Assembly: GCA_930989535.1 (NCBI GenBank)
Contig: CAKNLK010000005.1
Location: 1 to 64,000 of the forward strand
Source: an uncultured Clostridia bacterium
GTDB lineage: Bacteria; Bacillota; Clostridia; Christensenellales; Borkfalkiaceae
Reading direction: 5' to 3'
Length of the DNA: 64,000 nucleotides
Below are positions 31,400 to 39,587 of the stretch, in pieces. Position 1 is the first letter of the stretch. Each line of letters begins with the position of its first letter. The notes under the pieces were generated by a model that was given only the letters and a program-made list of their open reading frames with translations, was not told where the DNA came from and searched no databases. The position numbers and the translations under genes were made by a program.

Positions 31400-31428
31400 T
31401 TGACAAATATGTAAATATAGTGTAATAT
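31400..31428 (+). promoter_or_regulatory. Promoter of the 121-aa XRE regulator
   Basis: TTGACA (31400-31405), 17-bp spacer, TAATAT (31423-31428). Confidence 0.55.
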
Positions 31429-31458
31429 TAAAGGCGAAAATTGTATGTGAGGTGCTTT

Positions 31459-31821
31459 ATGGCAAAAACAATCGTAGCCGAAAGAATGAAAACTTTAAGA
31501 GAAGGCATACACTTATCGCAAGCAAAGCTCGCTGCCAAGTTAGGCGTAGATCAGCCCGCCGTATTCCGATACGAAAACGGGCTGACCTTTCCTTCCTATG
31601 CAGTGTTAATACAATACGCCGACTTTTTCGATGTTTCGCTCGATTATTTGTTCGGAAGAACGGATAATCCACAAGGGAAATTATACGATTTTCAGCCCAA
31701 GATATTGGCGGATAACGCGCAAATGCAGGAGTTCATCGAAATGTGTTTCGATCCGAACTCTCCTGCCAATGCAAAGCTGAAGGAGTCCATTTTGAAATTA
31801 TTGCAGGAAAACCAAAAATAA
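31459..31821 (+). CDS. XRE family transcriptional regulator
   Basis: About 120 aa from ATG 31459, which has GAGGTG upstream; six further codons to 31441 lack a binding site. A standard HTH_3 domain covers residues 3-62 (ERMKTLREGIHLSQAKLAAKLGVDQPAVFRYENG... with SLDYLFGRTD), followed by a short helical C-terminal region. It lies just upstream of the serine recombinase, whose promoter carries the TGAC(A/T)ATATCTGTCA palindrome, so it is a candidate for binding that site (inference). Confidence 0.85.
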   Translation: MAKTIVAERMKTLREGIHLSQAKLAAKLGVDQPAVFRYENGLTFPSYAVLIQYADFFDVSLDYLFGRTDNPQGKLYDFQPKILADNAQMQEFIEMCFDPNSPANAKLKESILKLLQENQK

Positions 31822-31831
31822 TTTTTATATA

Positions 31832-31864
31832 TGACTATATCTGTCAAGTTTTCTATGGTATAAT
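31832..31864 (+). promoter_or_regulatory. Serine recombinase promoter with shared palindrome
   Basis: TGACTATATCTGTCA (31832-31846), 12 nt, TATAAT (31859-31864), then AAAGGAAG before ATG 31895. The architecture is identical to 20055-20087 in IME-1. Confidence 0.7.
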
Positions 31865-31894
31865 GCACACAAAAAGAAAAAAGGAAGATAAACG

Positions 31895-33925
31895 ATGAAA
31901 GCTGTTATTTACGCCCGATATTCTTCGGACAATCAAACGGAAGCCTCTATCGAAGGACAGCTCCGCGAATGTATGGAATTTGCGAAACATACGGGCATAG
32001 ACGTTATCGGCAATTATATAGACCGTGCGCTTTCCGCAAAGACGGATCACCGCCCCGAATTTCAGCGAATGATCAAAGACAGCTATAAACACGCCTTCGA
32101 TTGCATTATCGTCTGGAAATTAGACCGTTTTGCCCGAAACCGCTATGACAGCGCGCATTATAAAACGCTGCTCAAAAAGAACGGCGTAAAGGTTATATCC
32201 GCAAAGGAAACAATAGCAAACGGTTCGGAAGGGATCTTGCTTGAATCGGTTTTGGAAGGAATGGCTGAATATTATTCGGCGGAACTTGCCGAAAAAGTTG
32301 TGCGCGGGATGACAGAAAACGTCTTAAAGGGAAAAAACAACGGAGGGCAGGTAACATTCGGCTATGAAATCGATGAAGAAATGTATTTCCACCCCAACCC
32401 TACGACCGCACCGATCGTGAAAGAAATTTTTACCCGATATGCCGACGGAAAGACGATAAAGCAAATCACAGACTATCTGAACGAGAAAAATATACTGACG
32501 ATCCGCGGCGGCAAAATGACGATCAACATTGTTCAGCGTATGCTGTCAAACCGCAGATACATCGGTGAGTACAAATTCCGTGATACAATCATCGAGCACG
32601 GCATTCCTGCACTTATAGACGACGGTTTATTTGAGCGCGTTCAAAAACGCCTTGCCAAAAACAAAAAAGCGCCTGCACGCCATAAGGCTGAGGACGACTA
32701 CATTCTGACTTTGAAATTGTTTTGCGGTAAATGCGGAGCGCATATGTTTGGAGAAAGCGGCACGGGAACGTCGAGAACATACCGCTATTATAAATGCGCA
32801 CGGGCAAAGAAAGGAAAACTGTGTGATAAAAAAGCCGTTTGCAAAGAATGGATGGAAGAAATCGCAATCCAAAAGGCTCTCAGCATTTTGGAAAATGCGG
32901 AATTGGTCAATTTGCTTGTGGATAAATTATACGCTTTACAAGGCGAAGAAAATCCGAGATTGCCTCGTTTGAACGAGCAAATGGCAGATATAGAAAAACG
33001 TATCGAAAATATGCTTTCCGCAATCGAACAAGGAATCATAACAGACAGTACGAAAGACAGGCTTTCGCAGTTGGAAGCAAAGAAAAAAGAAATAGAAATC
33101 ACAATCTTGCAGGAAAAAATAAAAAAGCCGTTCCTAACGAAAGAACAGATTTTGTTCGGAATAGAAAAGTACAAAAAGTTAGATTTAACCACACAAGAAG
33201 GAAAACAGCGATTGATAGACGGTTTTATCAATGCGATCTATGTGTATGATGACAGGATAACTTTTACATACAATTACAAGGACGGAACGGAAACAATAAC
33301 GCTTTCCGAGTTGGAAAGCGCAAAAAGTTCGGATATAAAATGCGTAGGTGCGCCACAAAAACAGCACAGACTTTTGTCTGTGCTGTTTTTGTTATGCGTC
33401 ACAGGCAGGCTCGAGTCGGTTGCCGCCTGCGGCAAGCTATTCGGGCACGCAGTGCCTTGCCCCGCAGGGGCAAAACTCCTTAGGGCGCGCCACAAAAACG
33501 GCACAGACTTTTGTCTGTGCCGTTTTTGTTATGCACCCACAGCAGCTCGGATTGGTTGCGCTGAAAGCGCAAGCTATTCGGGTACGCAGCGCCTTATTCC
33601 GTTTTCGCTTTTTTCTGTTTTCTTCCTTTCTGCTGAGCAAATTGCCCGCCTACGCCGTTTAATAAATAGAGCATACGATACGGCCTTTTTAAGTAAATAC
33701 CGCCATGCAGACCGTTCCCGCCGTGAGCAGCGACGGACCAACCCAGCCCTTGGCGGACAGCTTTTCTTTGAACACAATGAGGGAAAACAGCACCGCAATC
33801 AAGATGCTCAGCCTGTCAATCGGCACGACGACGCTGACCTGCCCCTGCTGAACCGCGTAATAATAGCACAGCCACGGCAGTCGTCGCGAAGCCGATGTTC
33901 CGTTTGCAGAAACATTCGCCTATAG
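31895..33925 (+). CDS. Large serine recombinase of IME-2, with a read-through C-terminal tail
   Basis: 676-aa open frame. Residues 1-150 are the resolvase domain (YARYSSDNQ, catalytic Ser at about 10; VWKLDRFARNR). The recombinase domain follows (VTFGYEIDEE...NIVQRMLSNRRYIGEY), then a zinc ribbon (LFCGKCGAHMF...YKCARAKKGKLC) and a coiled coil. The natural family end lies near residue 483-500 (LSELESAKSSDIKCVGAP); the last ~180 residues are translated from terminator repeats, tRNA-derived att sequence and an antisense transporter remnant, so they are an artefact of losing the stop at the junction. It probably performs excision/integration at tRNA-Arg. Confidence 0.85.
   Translation: MKAVIYARYSSDNQTEASIEGQLRECMEFAKHTGIDVIGNYIDRALSAKTDHRPEFQRMIKDSYKHAFDCIIVWKLDRFARNRYDSAHYKTLLKKNGVKVISAKETIANGSEGILLESVLEGMAEYYSAELAEKVVRGMTENVLKGKNNGGQVTFGYEIDEEMYFHPNPTTAPIVKEIFTRYADGKTIKQITDYLNEKNILTIRGGKMTINIVQRMLSNRRYIGEYKFRDTIIEHGIPALIDDGLFERVQKRLAKNKKAPARHKAEDDYILTLKLFCGKCGAHMFGESGTGTSRTYRYYKCARAKKGKLCDKKAVCKEWMEEIAIQKALSILENAELVNLLVDKLYALQGEENPRLPRLNEQMADIEKRIENMLSAIEQGIITDSTKDRLSQLEAKKKEIEITILQEKIKKPFLTKEQILFGIEKYKKLDLTTQEGKQRLIDGFINAIYVYDDRITFTYNYKDGTETITLSELESAKSSDIKCVGAPQKQHRLLSVLFLLCVTGRLESVAACGKLFGHAVPCPAGAKLLRARHKNGTDFCLCRFCYAPTAARIGCAESASYSGTQRLIPFSLFSVFFLSAEQIARLRRLINRAYDTAFLSKYRHADRSRREQRRTNPALGGQLFFEHNEGKQHRNQDAQPVNRHDDADLPLLNRVIIAQPRQSSRSRCSVCRNIRL
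33348..33536 (+). repeat. Duplicated tRNA-end plus terminator units at the right end of IME-2
   Basis: Two copies of GCGCCACAAAAAC(A/G)GCACAGACTTTTGT... with a perfect CAGCACAGAC/GTCTGTGCTG or CGGCACAGAC/GTCTGTGCCG hairpin and T tract (33348-33397 and 33487-33536). The second is preceded by CTCCTTAGGGCGC, the tRNA-Arg 3' end. After each copy a further CAAGCTATTCGGG(C/T)ACGCAG(T/C)GCC segment repeats. They look like the original tRNA-Arg terminator and a relic from an earlier integration. Confidence 0.6.
33689..33890 (-). pseudogene. 3' remnant of a DMT/EamA-family transporter
   Basis: On the minus strand about 67 codons read LPWLCYYYAVQQGQVSVVV, PIDRLSILIAVLFSLIVFKEK and a final GTVCMAVFT before the stop at 33689-33691. 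This is the C-terminal two-helix end of an EamA-type drug/metabolite transporter, including the conserved FKEKLS turn. The upstream part is missing, the frame ending near 33890 without a start. It is probably truncated by the insertion events to its left or right. No intact gene lies in 33540-33970. Confidence 0.75.
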
Positions 33926-33970
33926 TATAGCGGGGCGGCGGGGCGATGTCAATCCTTTGCAGCGGGACGC

Positions 33971-34552
33971 TCACGCTTCCTCCGTGCCGCCGATTTTTTT
34001 GACGACTTTTGCGGGGACGCCCGCGGCGACCGCGTTTGCGGGGACGTCTTTCGTGACGACCGCACCCGCCGCGATTACGGCGTTGTCGCCGACGGTAACG
34101 CCGGGCAGAATCGTGGCGTGCGAGCCGACCCAGACGCGCCTGCCGAGCTTGACGGGCGCGGGGAGCATGCTCCCCCGCCGCTCCGGCGCGGCGTCGTGGT
34201 TGAGCGTCGCAATTACGACCTGATGCCCAATCAGACATCCGTCGCCGATTTCAATGCCGCCCTGGTCTTGAAAACAGCAGCCGGAATTGATAAATACGCC
34301 CCTGCCGACGGAAATATTCTTGCCGAAATCGGTGTAAAAGGGCGGAAACAGCGCAAAGCCTTCCCCCGCCTCTTTGCCGATGAGCTGCGAAAACAGGGCG
34401 CGAATCTCCTCCGCGGTGTGAAAATTCCCGTTGATTTCCGCCGTAATCCGCCGCGCTTCCTCCGCCGCGCGGTGCATGAGCCCGTGCATTTCTCCGCCCG
34501 CCGCAATGTACTCGCGCCGCCCCGCGCGGCGCTTGAATTCCTCGATTTCCAT
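33971..34552 (-). CDS. Sugar O-acetyltransferase, LacA/Maa type
   Basis: 193-aa left-handed beta-helix (hexapeptide-repeat) acetyltransferase. The N-terminal Mac domain is at about 5-55; hexapeptide turns run from 85 to 180; catalytic His is in IATLNHDAAPERR and the acetyl-CoA loop in GVPAKVVKKI. It transfers acetyl from acetyl-CoA to the 6-hydroxyl of sugars such as maltose or galactosides in the cytosol. It is divergent from the LysR gene with a shared 142-bp control region, so the LysR protein probably regulates it. Confidence 0.92.
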   Translation of the reverse strand: MEIEEFKRRAGRREYIAAGGEMHGLMHRAAEEARRITAEINGNFHTAEEIRALFSQLIGKEAGEGFALFPPFYTDFGKNISVGRGVFINSGCCFQDQGGIEIGDGCLIGHQVVIATLNHDAAPERRGSMLPAPVKLGRRVWVGSHATILPGVTVGDNAVIAAGAVVTKDVPANAVAAGVPAKVVKKIGGTEEA

Positions 34553-34583
34553 ATCTCCTCCAAGGCGCAGTATTTCGCCTACG

Positions 34584-34613
34584 ATTATAATTTTCGGGGC
34601 GCAGGCATGTCAA
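34584..34613 (-). promoter_or_regulatory. Promoter of the O-acetyltransferase gene
   Basis: Minus-strand TTGACA (34613-34608), 18-bp spacer, TATAAT (34589-34584); GGAGGAG before the ATG. Confidence 0.75.
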
Positions 34614-34626
34614 ATACTTATACGGA

Positions 34627-34669
34627 ATGGAAATCCATAATTGACGGCTATATAAATTTATGATATAAT
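34627..34669 (+). promoter_or_regulatory. LysR gene promoter with a palindrome
   Basis: TTGACG (34641-34646), 17-bp spacer, TATAAT (34664-34669). The dyad ATGGAAATCCAT (34627-34638) lies between the divergent promoters and is a candidate LysR-protein site. Confidence 0.7.
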
Positions 34670-34693
34670 GAGAAAAAAATGGAGGAAGCACGC

Positions 34694-35611
34694 ATGGAAC
34701 TGCGGGAATTGCGCTATTTTTTGGCGGTGGCGCAGGAAAAGAGCATCACAAAGGCGGCGGAATACCTGTACATCGCGCAGCCGAGCCTGTCCAAGCAGAT
34801 GCAGAATTTGGAGAAGGAAATCGGCCGGCCCCTGTTTATCCGCGGAAGCCGCGCCATCACCCTGACCGAGACGGGGCAACTGCTGAAAAAGCGCGCGGAG
34901 GAGATGCTCGATCTGTACGAAAAGACGGAAGCGGAAATCGCCGCCCCGCCCGACGAGGTGCGCGGCGAAGTGCGCATCGGCGGCGGCGAAAGTTTTGCCC
35001 TGCAGTCGGTGGCGAAAGCGGCGCGCGCCGTACAGCGCGATTACCCGGGGATTCGATTCAACTTTTTCAGCGGCGACGCGGAGGACGTAATCGAAAAGCT
35101 GGACAAGGGACTCATCGACTTCGGCATCCTGATTGACTTGGCGGACCTCTCCCGCTACAATACCCTGCGCCTGCCCGCCTGCGACGTTTGGGGGGTGCTC
35201 CTGCGCAAGGACGACGCCCTCGCGCAAAAGGAGAGCGTGACCGCGGAAGATTTGCGCGGCGTGCCGCTCATCTGCTCGCGCCAGTCGATGCGGAAGATGA
35301 GCCTCCCCGCCTGGTTCGGCGGAGACATGGGGCACCTGCATATACGCGCGGTGTACAACCTCATCTACAACGCGACGCTCCTGGTGCGGGCGGGGATGGG
35401 CTGCGCGATTACAATCGACAAGCTCATCAACACTTCCGGCGACAGCGATTTGTGTTTCCGTCCCCTTTCCCCCACGCTCGAAACGCACCTCGACATGGCG
35501 TGGAAAAAGCACGCCGTATTCTCCCGCCCCGCGCAGATATTTTTGGAGTACCTGCAGGAGGACGCAAAAAACGAGAACCGTACCGAAAAAACGGGAACAC
35601 AAGCCCCGTGA
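34694..35611 (+). CDS. LysR family transcriptional regulator
   Basis: 305 aa from ATG 34694 (GGAGG 9 nt upstream; an in-frame ATG at 34679 is less well placed). The winged HTH is at residues 1-60 (MELRELRYFLAVAQEKSITKAAEYLYIAQPSLSKQM, read in parts) and the periplasmic-binding-like effector domain at about 90-300. It is of the CidR/YwbI-like gut Firmicutes type, with unknown inducer. Divergent orientation to the acetyltransferase suggests that as its target. Confidence 0.92.
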   Translation: MELRELRYFLAVAQEKSITKAAEYLYIAQPSLSKQMQNLEKEIGRPLFIRGSRAITLTETGQLLKKRAEEMLDLYEKTEAEIAAPPDEVRGEVRIGGGESFALQSVAKAARAVQRDYPGIRFNFFSGDAEDVIEKLDKGLIDFGILIDLADLSRYNTLRLPACDVWGVLLRKDDALAQKESVTAEDLRGVPLICSRQSMRKMSLPAWFGGDMGHLHIRAVYNLIYNATLLVRAGMGCAITIDKLINTSGDSDLCFRPLSPTLETHLDMAWKKHAVFSRPAQIFLEYLQEDAKNENRTEKTGTQAP

Positions 35612-36001
35612 CCAATCGCAAAGGACACGGCGGCGCGCAAGCGCCGCACCGCAGCACGCCCGGAAAAACGGGCAAATTTTGCAAATCTTTCACAAAAGTG
35701 TTACGCGATGCCCATGCGCATGAGCCATCATAGTATCAGCATTCCGTCAAGCGCGGCAAATCCGCCGAAATGCTCGGAGAAAGGGCGACCGCGCATGAAA
35801 TTCGACAAAAAAACCATACTAAACCCAAAAGAAGTTTTTTTGCGCGCACCGGGACGGGGAATATTGGAACAGAGCGGGAACGCAACAAAATTTCGCTCCG
35901 GGTGCAATTTTGATTGCTTCCGGCATCTTTATATGATATAATACGCATACGTACAATTGCCGGAGAGCAAACTTTTGGAAGAGAAAGAGGTCTGAAAACA
36001 G
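35612..36001. promoter_or_regulatory. Intergenic region with the polysaccharide operon promoter
   Basis: TTGCTT (35914-35919), 17-bp spacer, TATAAT (35937-35942) reads into the sugar transferase. A GCCCG/CGGGC hairpin followed by AAATTTT near 35658-35680 may terminate the LysR transcript. No convincing gene is in the remaining sequence. Confidence 0.6.
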
Positions 36002-36688
36002 ATGAACAGAGCATATATCCGATTTAAATATGCGGCGGATTTCGTAGTCGCTCTCATCGCGCTCGTTCTGTGCAGCCCGCTGTTTCTGGCGGTTTCCATC
36101 GCCATCAAGGCGGAGGACGGCGGCAAAGTAATCTTTGCGCAGCGCCGCACGGGAATCGGCGGCAAAAAATTCAACTGCTATAAATTCCGCTCGATGAAGA
36201 GCACCGACGTTTCCTACGACAAACACAAGCGCGTTATCAAGGATACGAACCCCAATCTGACAAAGGTGGGGAAAGTGATCCGCAAATTCAAAATCGACGA
36301 ACTGCCGCAGCTTTTCAACGTACTGAAGGGCGACATGTGCATCATCGGGCCGCGCCCCCTCCTGCCCGTATTCGATACCGACTACGAGGACTGGGAAATC
36401 GTAAAGTTCGAAATGCGCCCGGGCATGACAGGCCTGGGGCAGGTATACGGCAACGGTTACCTGAGCATAAAAGATCGCAAATATTACGACGTGCTGTATG
36501 CGATGCACGCCTCTCCCCTGATGGATTTGAAAATCATCTTTAAGACCATCGCAGTGATTCTCGTCGGCGAACGGCGGTTTCTCCGCCCCGTTTCCGAAAT
36601 GGAATACCGCCGCCTGAAGCTGGAAGTTTTCCGCCGTTACACCATTCAGCCGGAAACACTCAAAGAGCTGCGCCCCACGCACGAATGA
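36002..36688 (+). CDS. Undecaprenyl-phosphate sugar phosphotransferase
   Basis: 228-aa bacterial sugar transferase (monotopic PGT class). The N-terminal re-entrant helix is VVALIALVLCSPLFLAVSIAI (about 15-35, read in parts), followed by FAQRRTGIGGKKFNCYKFRSM, the catalytic DELPQLFNVLKGDMCIIGPRP (E and D near 99-112) and RPGMTGLGQV. It transfers a sugar-1-phosphate to undecaprenyl phosphate, priming surface-polysaccharide synthesis at the membrane. It starts the plus-strand polysaccharide operon; its stop overlaps the next start. Confidence 0.93.
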   Translation: MNRAYIRFKYAADFVVALIALVLCSPLFLAVSIAIKAEDGGKVIFAQRRTGIGGKKFNCYKFRSMKSTDVSYDKHKRVIKDTNPNLTKVGKVIRKFKIDELPQLFNVLKGDMCIIGPRPLLPVFDTDYEDWEIVKFEMRPGMTGLGQVYGNGYLSIKDRKYYDVLYAMHASPLMDLKIIFKTIAVILVGERRFLRPVSEMEYRRLKLEVFRRYTIQPETLKELRPTHE

Positions 36689-37779
36689 TGCCCGCGGAAA
36701 AAGACGGGCGCATTCCCGTAGCACAAATCATCGGCAACTCCGCCCTCGGCGGAGTTGCCGCCTGTATCCTCAATTATTATTCGCACATCGACAGGGAGAG
36801 GTACCGTTTTGATTTTTTCACGTACGGTCCCTCCCCTTTTGACGAGAAACTGCACGGCATCGATTCCGAGGCGAAGGTGTATACCATCCCCTCGCTCGAC
36901 AAAAATTTTTACAAAGCGGTGCCGGTGCTCCGAAAGTTGCTGAAAGAGGGCGGATACCCCATCGCGCACTCGCATATGACGACGCTCTCCGCGTTTGCCC
37001 TGCGCGCCGCGAAGGGCGCGGGCGTTCCCGTGCGCATCTGCCACGCGCACAGCACTTTCGACAGGCAGAGCGACCATTGGCTCGTCAAATCCGTACTTCG
37101 CCCCTTCGCCGCGAAGGACGCCACCCATTTGATGGCGTGCGGCAGAGCCGCGGCGGAAAACCTGTTCCGAGGCCGCGCGGGCGAGGCATATATCCTGCCC
37201 AACGCAATCGATTTGGAACATTTTTCGCCGAACGCAGGCAATAAATCGGCACTCGGCCTGCACGGGCGGACTGCTTTGTTCGTGGGCAGGTTCGCAAACC
37301 AAAAGAATTTATTTTTCCTGCTCGACGCGTTCGAAAAAGCGAGCGAGCGCGAAGATCTCACCCTCGTGCTGGTGGGCAGCGGCCCGCAGGAAAGGGAGTT
37401 GCGCGACTATGCCGCGCGGTTAAACGCGGGCAGCGCGGTTCGGTTTGTGCCGCCGTGCGATCCGGCGCCCTATTATGCCGCGGCAGACGTATTCTGCCTG
37501 CCGTCGCTGTACGAGGGTTTCCCCGTGGTGGGCGTAGAGGCGCAGGCGGCGGGGCTCCCGTGCCTGTTTTCGGACAAGATAACGCGCGAAGCAGGCCTGT
37601 GCGGCGACAACGCGTTTTTGCCCCTCGACGCGGAAGTTTGGGCGGGCGAGATGCTCCGCCCGCGCGAAAAGACGGCGGCACCCGCACAAATTTTGCGCGA
37701 AAAGCACTTTGATATCCGCAGGGAGGCGGAAAACCTTACCAAGTTTTACGGAGCCGCGCTGGACGGCGTCCGCGTTTGA
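36685..37779 (+). CDS. Glycosyltransferase family 4
   Basis: 364-aa GT-B fold transferase. N-terminal acceptor-binding part begins VAQIIGNSALGGVAACILNYYSHID; the C-terminal donor domain shows LFVGRFANQKN (about 196), LVLVGSGPQE (about 228) and the EX7E region SLYEGFPVVGVEAQAAGLP near 275. The start lies 4 nt before the end of the phosphotransferase gene. It is predicted to add a sugar to the lipid-linked intermediate on the cytoplasmic face; specificity cannot be told. Confidence 0.92.
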   Translation: MMPAEKDGRIPVAQIIGNSALGGVAACILNYYSHIDRERYRFDFFTYGPSPFDEKLHGIDSEAKVYTIPSLDKNFYKAVPVLRKLLKEGGYPIAHSHMTTLSAFALRAAKGAGVPVRICHAHSTFDRQSDHWLVKSVLRPFAAKDATHLMACGRAAAENLFRGRAGEAYILPNAIDLEHFSPNAGNKSALGLHGRTALFVGRFANQKNLFFLLDAFEKASEREDLTLVLVGSGPQERELRDYAARLNAGSAVRFVPPCDPAPYYAAADVFCLPSLYEGFPVVGVEAQAAGLPCLFSDKITREAGLCGDNAFLPLDAEVWAGEMLRPREKTAAPAQILREKHFDIRREAENLTKFYGAALDGVRV

Positions 37780-37862
37780 GCGGCGGCGTATTCGGACAGC
37801 GCAAAAGGCGCATACTGTATTTGCCCGCGCCGACGGCGCGAATGAGAGAATCGGAGAACAGA

Positions 37863-38666
37863 ATGGAAAAACGCTCTTTGGCGAAGCGCATGGGGCAACA
37901 CGCGTATCTGATGCGGCTGCTCGTACGCCGGAACATAAAAAATCAATATTACCGCTCCTTCATCGGCATTCTGTGGACGGTTTTAAATCCGCTTTTGAAC
38001 ATGCTGGTGATGGCGTTCGTATTTTCGCAGATATTCGGCCGCGGCAACACGGGCGGGCTGGATTACTCGATTTATATCCTCTCCGGCAATATCATCTTCG
38101 GAATCATGCGTTCGTCCACCTCCGGCTCGCTGCCCTGCCTGGTCGGCCAGCGGGACATGCTGCAGAAGACGAAAGTTCCCATCAGCATGTTTCCGACGGC
38201 GAACGTGTTTTCCTCTTTGGTGACGTTCGGCTTTTCCTTTATCGCATTGGTCGTCGTAGCGCTGTTCCGCTTTTGGGCGGGCGCGTACCAATTCCATTGG
38301 GAAACCATCATGGTGCTCGTGCTCCTGCCCGCCATCACGCTGTTTTCTCTCGGGCTTTCCTATTTTCTGAGCGCGCTGTACGTATTTTTCCGCGATTTAA
38401 AGCACATCTATTCGGTGCTGCTGACGCTGTGGACGTACCTGACGCCTTTGTTCTACACGATTGACCGTTTGGACAACCCGATGGTTTCCTCCGTTATCGA
38501 ATTTAACCCGATGTACCACTACGTCTCTTACTTCCGCGACCTTCTCGTCGGCAATATCCCCACGCTCGGGGAACACATTATCTGTTACGCCTTCGGGCTC
38601 GGCATGTTCGCGTTCGGTGCGCTGTTCCTGCTCGCCGTGCGCAACAAAATCGCCGCAAAACTGTGA
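37863..38666 (+). CDS. Polysaccharide ABC transporter permease (Wzm/TagG type)
   Basis: 267 aa from ATG 37863 (MEKRSLAKRM), preceded by GGAG; earlier in-frame starts from 37776 add a non-homologous extension. An N-terminal amphipathic segment LLVRRNIKNQYYRSFIGILW is followed by six hydrophobic helices, as in ABC2-type exporters of O-antigen or teichoic acid. It would pair with the ATPase encoded next, and export the lipid-linked glycan across the membrane. Confidence 0.9.
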   Translation: MEKRSLAKRMGQHAYLMRLLVRRNIKNQYYRSFIGILWTVLNPLLNMLVMAFVFSQIFGRGNTGGLDYSIYILSGNIIFGIMRSSTSGSLPCLVGQRDMLQKTKVPISMFPTANVFSSLVTFGFSFIALVVVALFRFWAGAYQFHWETIMVLVLLPAITLFSLGLSYFLSALYVFFRDLKHIYSVLLTLWTYLTPLFYTIDRLDNPMVSSVIEFNPMYHYVSYFRDLLVGNIPTLGEHIICYAFGLGMFAFGALFLLAVRNKIAAKL

Positions 38667-38673
38667 GGTGCGC

Positions 38674-39447
38674 ATGAGCAGAAAAGAACCGATGCAGGAG
38701 AACTGCCTGCTGGAAATCAAAAACGTGACGATGAAGTTCACGAAATACGATGTCGGCGTCGACTCGCTCAAAGAGCTGGTGGTGCGCGCCTTCAAGGGCG
38801 ATTTGAAGCGCGAAAAATTTGTCTGCTTGAAGAACATCAGTTTCTCCATCAACCGCGGCGAAGCGGTGGCGGTCATCGGGCGAAACGGCGTGGGCAAGAG
38901 CACCCTTTTGAAAATCGTTTCGGGTATTTTGAAGCCGACTTCGGGCACGGTGAAGTGCCGCGGCCGCATTACCCCCCTCTTAAAGCTGGGCGCGGGGTTT
39001 GACGGAAACGCGACGGGCATCGAAAACATCTACCTCAACGCCGCAATCCTCGGCTACACAAAAAAAGAAATCGACGAAAAGCTGCCCGCCATCCTCGAGT
39101 TTTCCGAGCTGGGCGACTTCATCTACTCCCCTATCAAGACATATTCCTCCGGTATGATGGCGCGGCTGGGTTTTTCCATCGCCGTCAATATGGAATCAGA
39201 GATATTGCTCATCGACGAAATTCTGGGCGTGGGCGACATGGCGTTCCAGCGCAAGTGCCACGCCAAACTGGACGAACTGCGGGCGAAGGGGCTGACTTTC
39301 CTCATCGTTTCGCACAGCCCGGGCGTAGAGCGGTACTGCAAGCGCGCCATTTGGATTGAACGGGGCAGACTGGTCGCCGACGGAGATACGAACGACGTTT
39401 TCCGCCGCTATACGGAGATGATGAATAAAAATCCGAGCTGCAAATAA
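38674..39447 (+). CDS. Polysaccharide ABC transporter ATP-binding protein (Wzt/TagH type)
   Basis: 257 aa from ATG 38674 with GAGGTG upstream, 7 bp after the permease. The N-terminal IKNVTMKFTKYDVGVDSLKELVV block is typical of the TagH/Wzt class. Walker A GRNGVGKST (about 67), signature YSSGMMARLGF, Walker B LLIDEILGVGD, switch His in VSHSP. It lacks a C-terminal carbohydrate-binding domain, so it is of the short form. It energises export of the surface glycan. Confidence 0.92.
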   Translation: MSRKEPMQENCLLEIKNVTMKFTKYDVGVDSLKELVVRAFKGDLKREKFVCLKNISFSINRGEAVAVIGRNGVGKSTLLKIVSGILKPTSGTVKCRGRITPLLKLGAGFDGNATGIENIYLNAAILGYTKKEIDEKLPAILEFSELGDFIYSPIKTYSSGMMARLGFSIAVNMESEILLIDEILGVGDMAFQRKCHAKLDELRAKGLTFLIVSHSPGVERYCKRAIWIERGRLVADGDTNDVFRRYTEMMNKNPSCK

Positions 39448-39528
39448 TACTAACCCTATACAGAGAGCGCAGCGTTATCCGCGCACAGGCCTTGGCGCCG
39501 TGCGGCGGTTCGCGCGTTCCCGCACATT

Positions 39529-39557
39529 CGCCGGGCAAAACACCCGGCTTTTTTTAC
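39529..39557 (+). terminator. Terminator before glf
   Basis: GCCGGG/CCCGGC hairpin with a four-A loop region (39530-39549) followed by TTTTTTT. It separates the ABC exporter genes from glf. Confidence 0.75.
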
Positions 39558-39587
39558 CCGCAACAGGTGCGGGGAGGAGAATAGACA

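Larger units (their letters stand above)
26296..33488. mobile_element. Second mobilizable element (IME-2) in tRNA-Arg
   Basis: Flanked by the direct repeat CTCCTTAGGGCGC (26296-26308 and 33476-33488), continuing A/G then CCA. It carries MobC, a MobP-type relaxase, an overlapping MobB-like protein, an oriT-like hairpin cluster, three XRE-type regulators and a large serine recombinase at the right end, but no secretion genes. The membrane-protein pair at 26.5-27.2 kb lies inside the proposed limits. The short core makes the exact ends less sure than for IME-1. Confidence 0.65.

Noticed and set aside
34118-34663. Open frame opposite the O-acetyltransferase
   Set aside because: Shadow frame over a clear hexapeptide acetyltransferase and its promoter.
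35708-35941. 77-codon frame before the sugar transferase
   Set aside because: No ribosome binding site, no family resemblance, and it overlaps the promoter of the polysaccharide operon.
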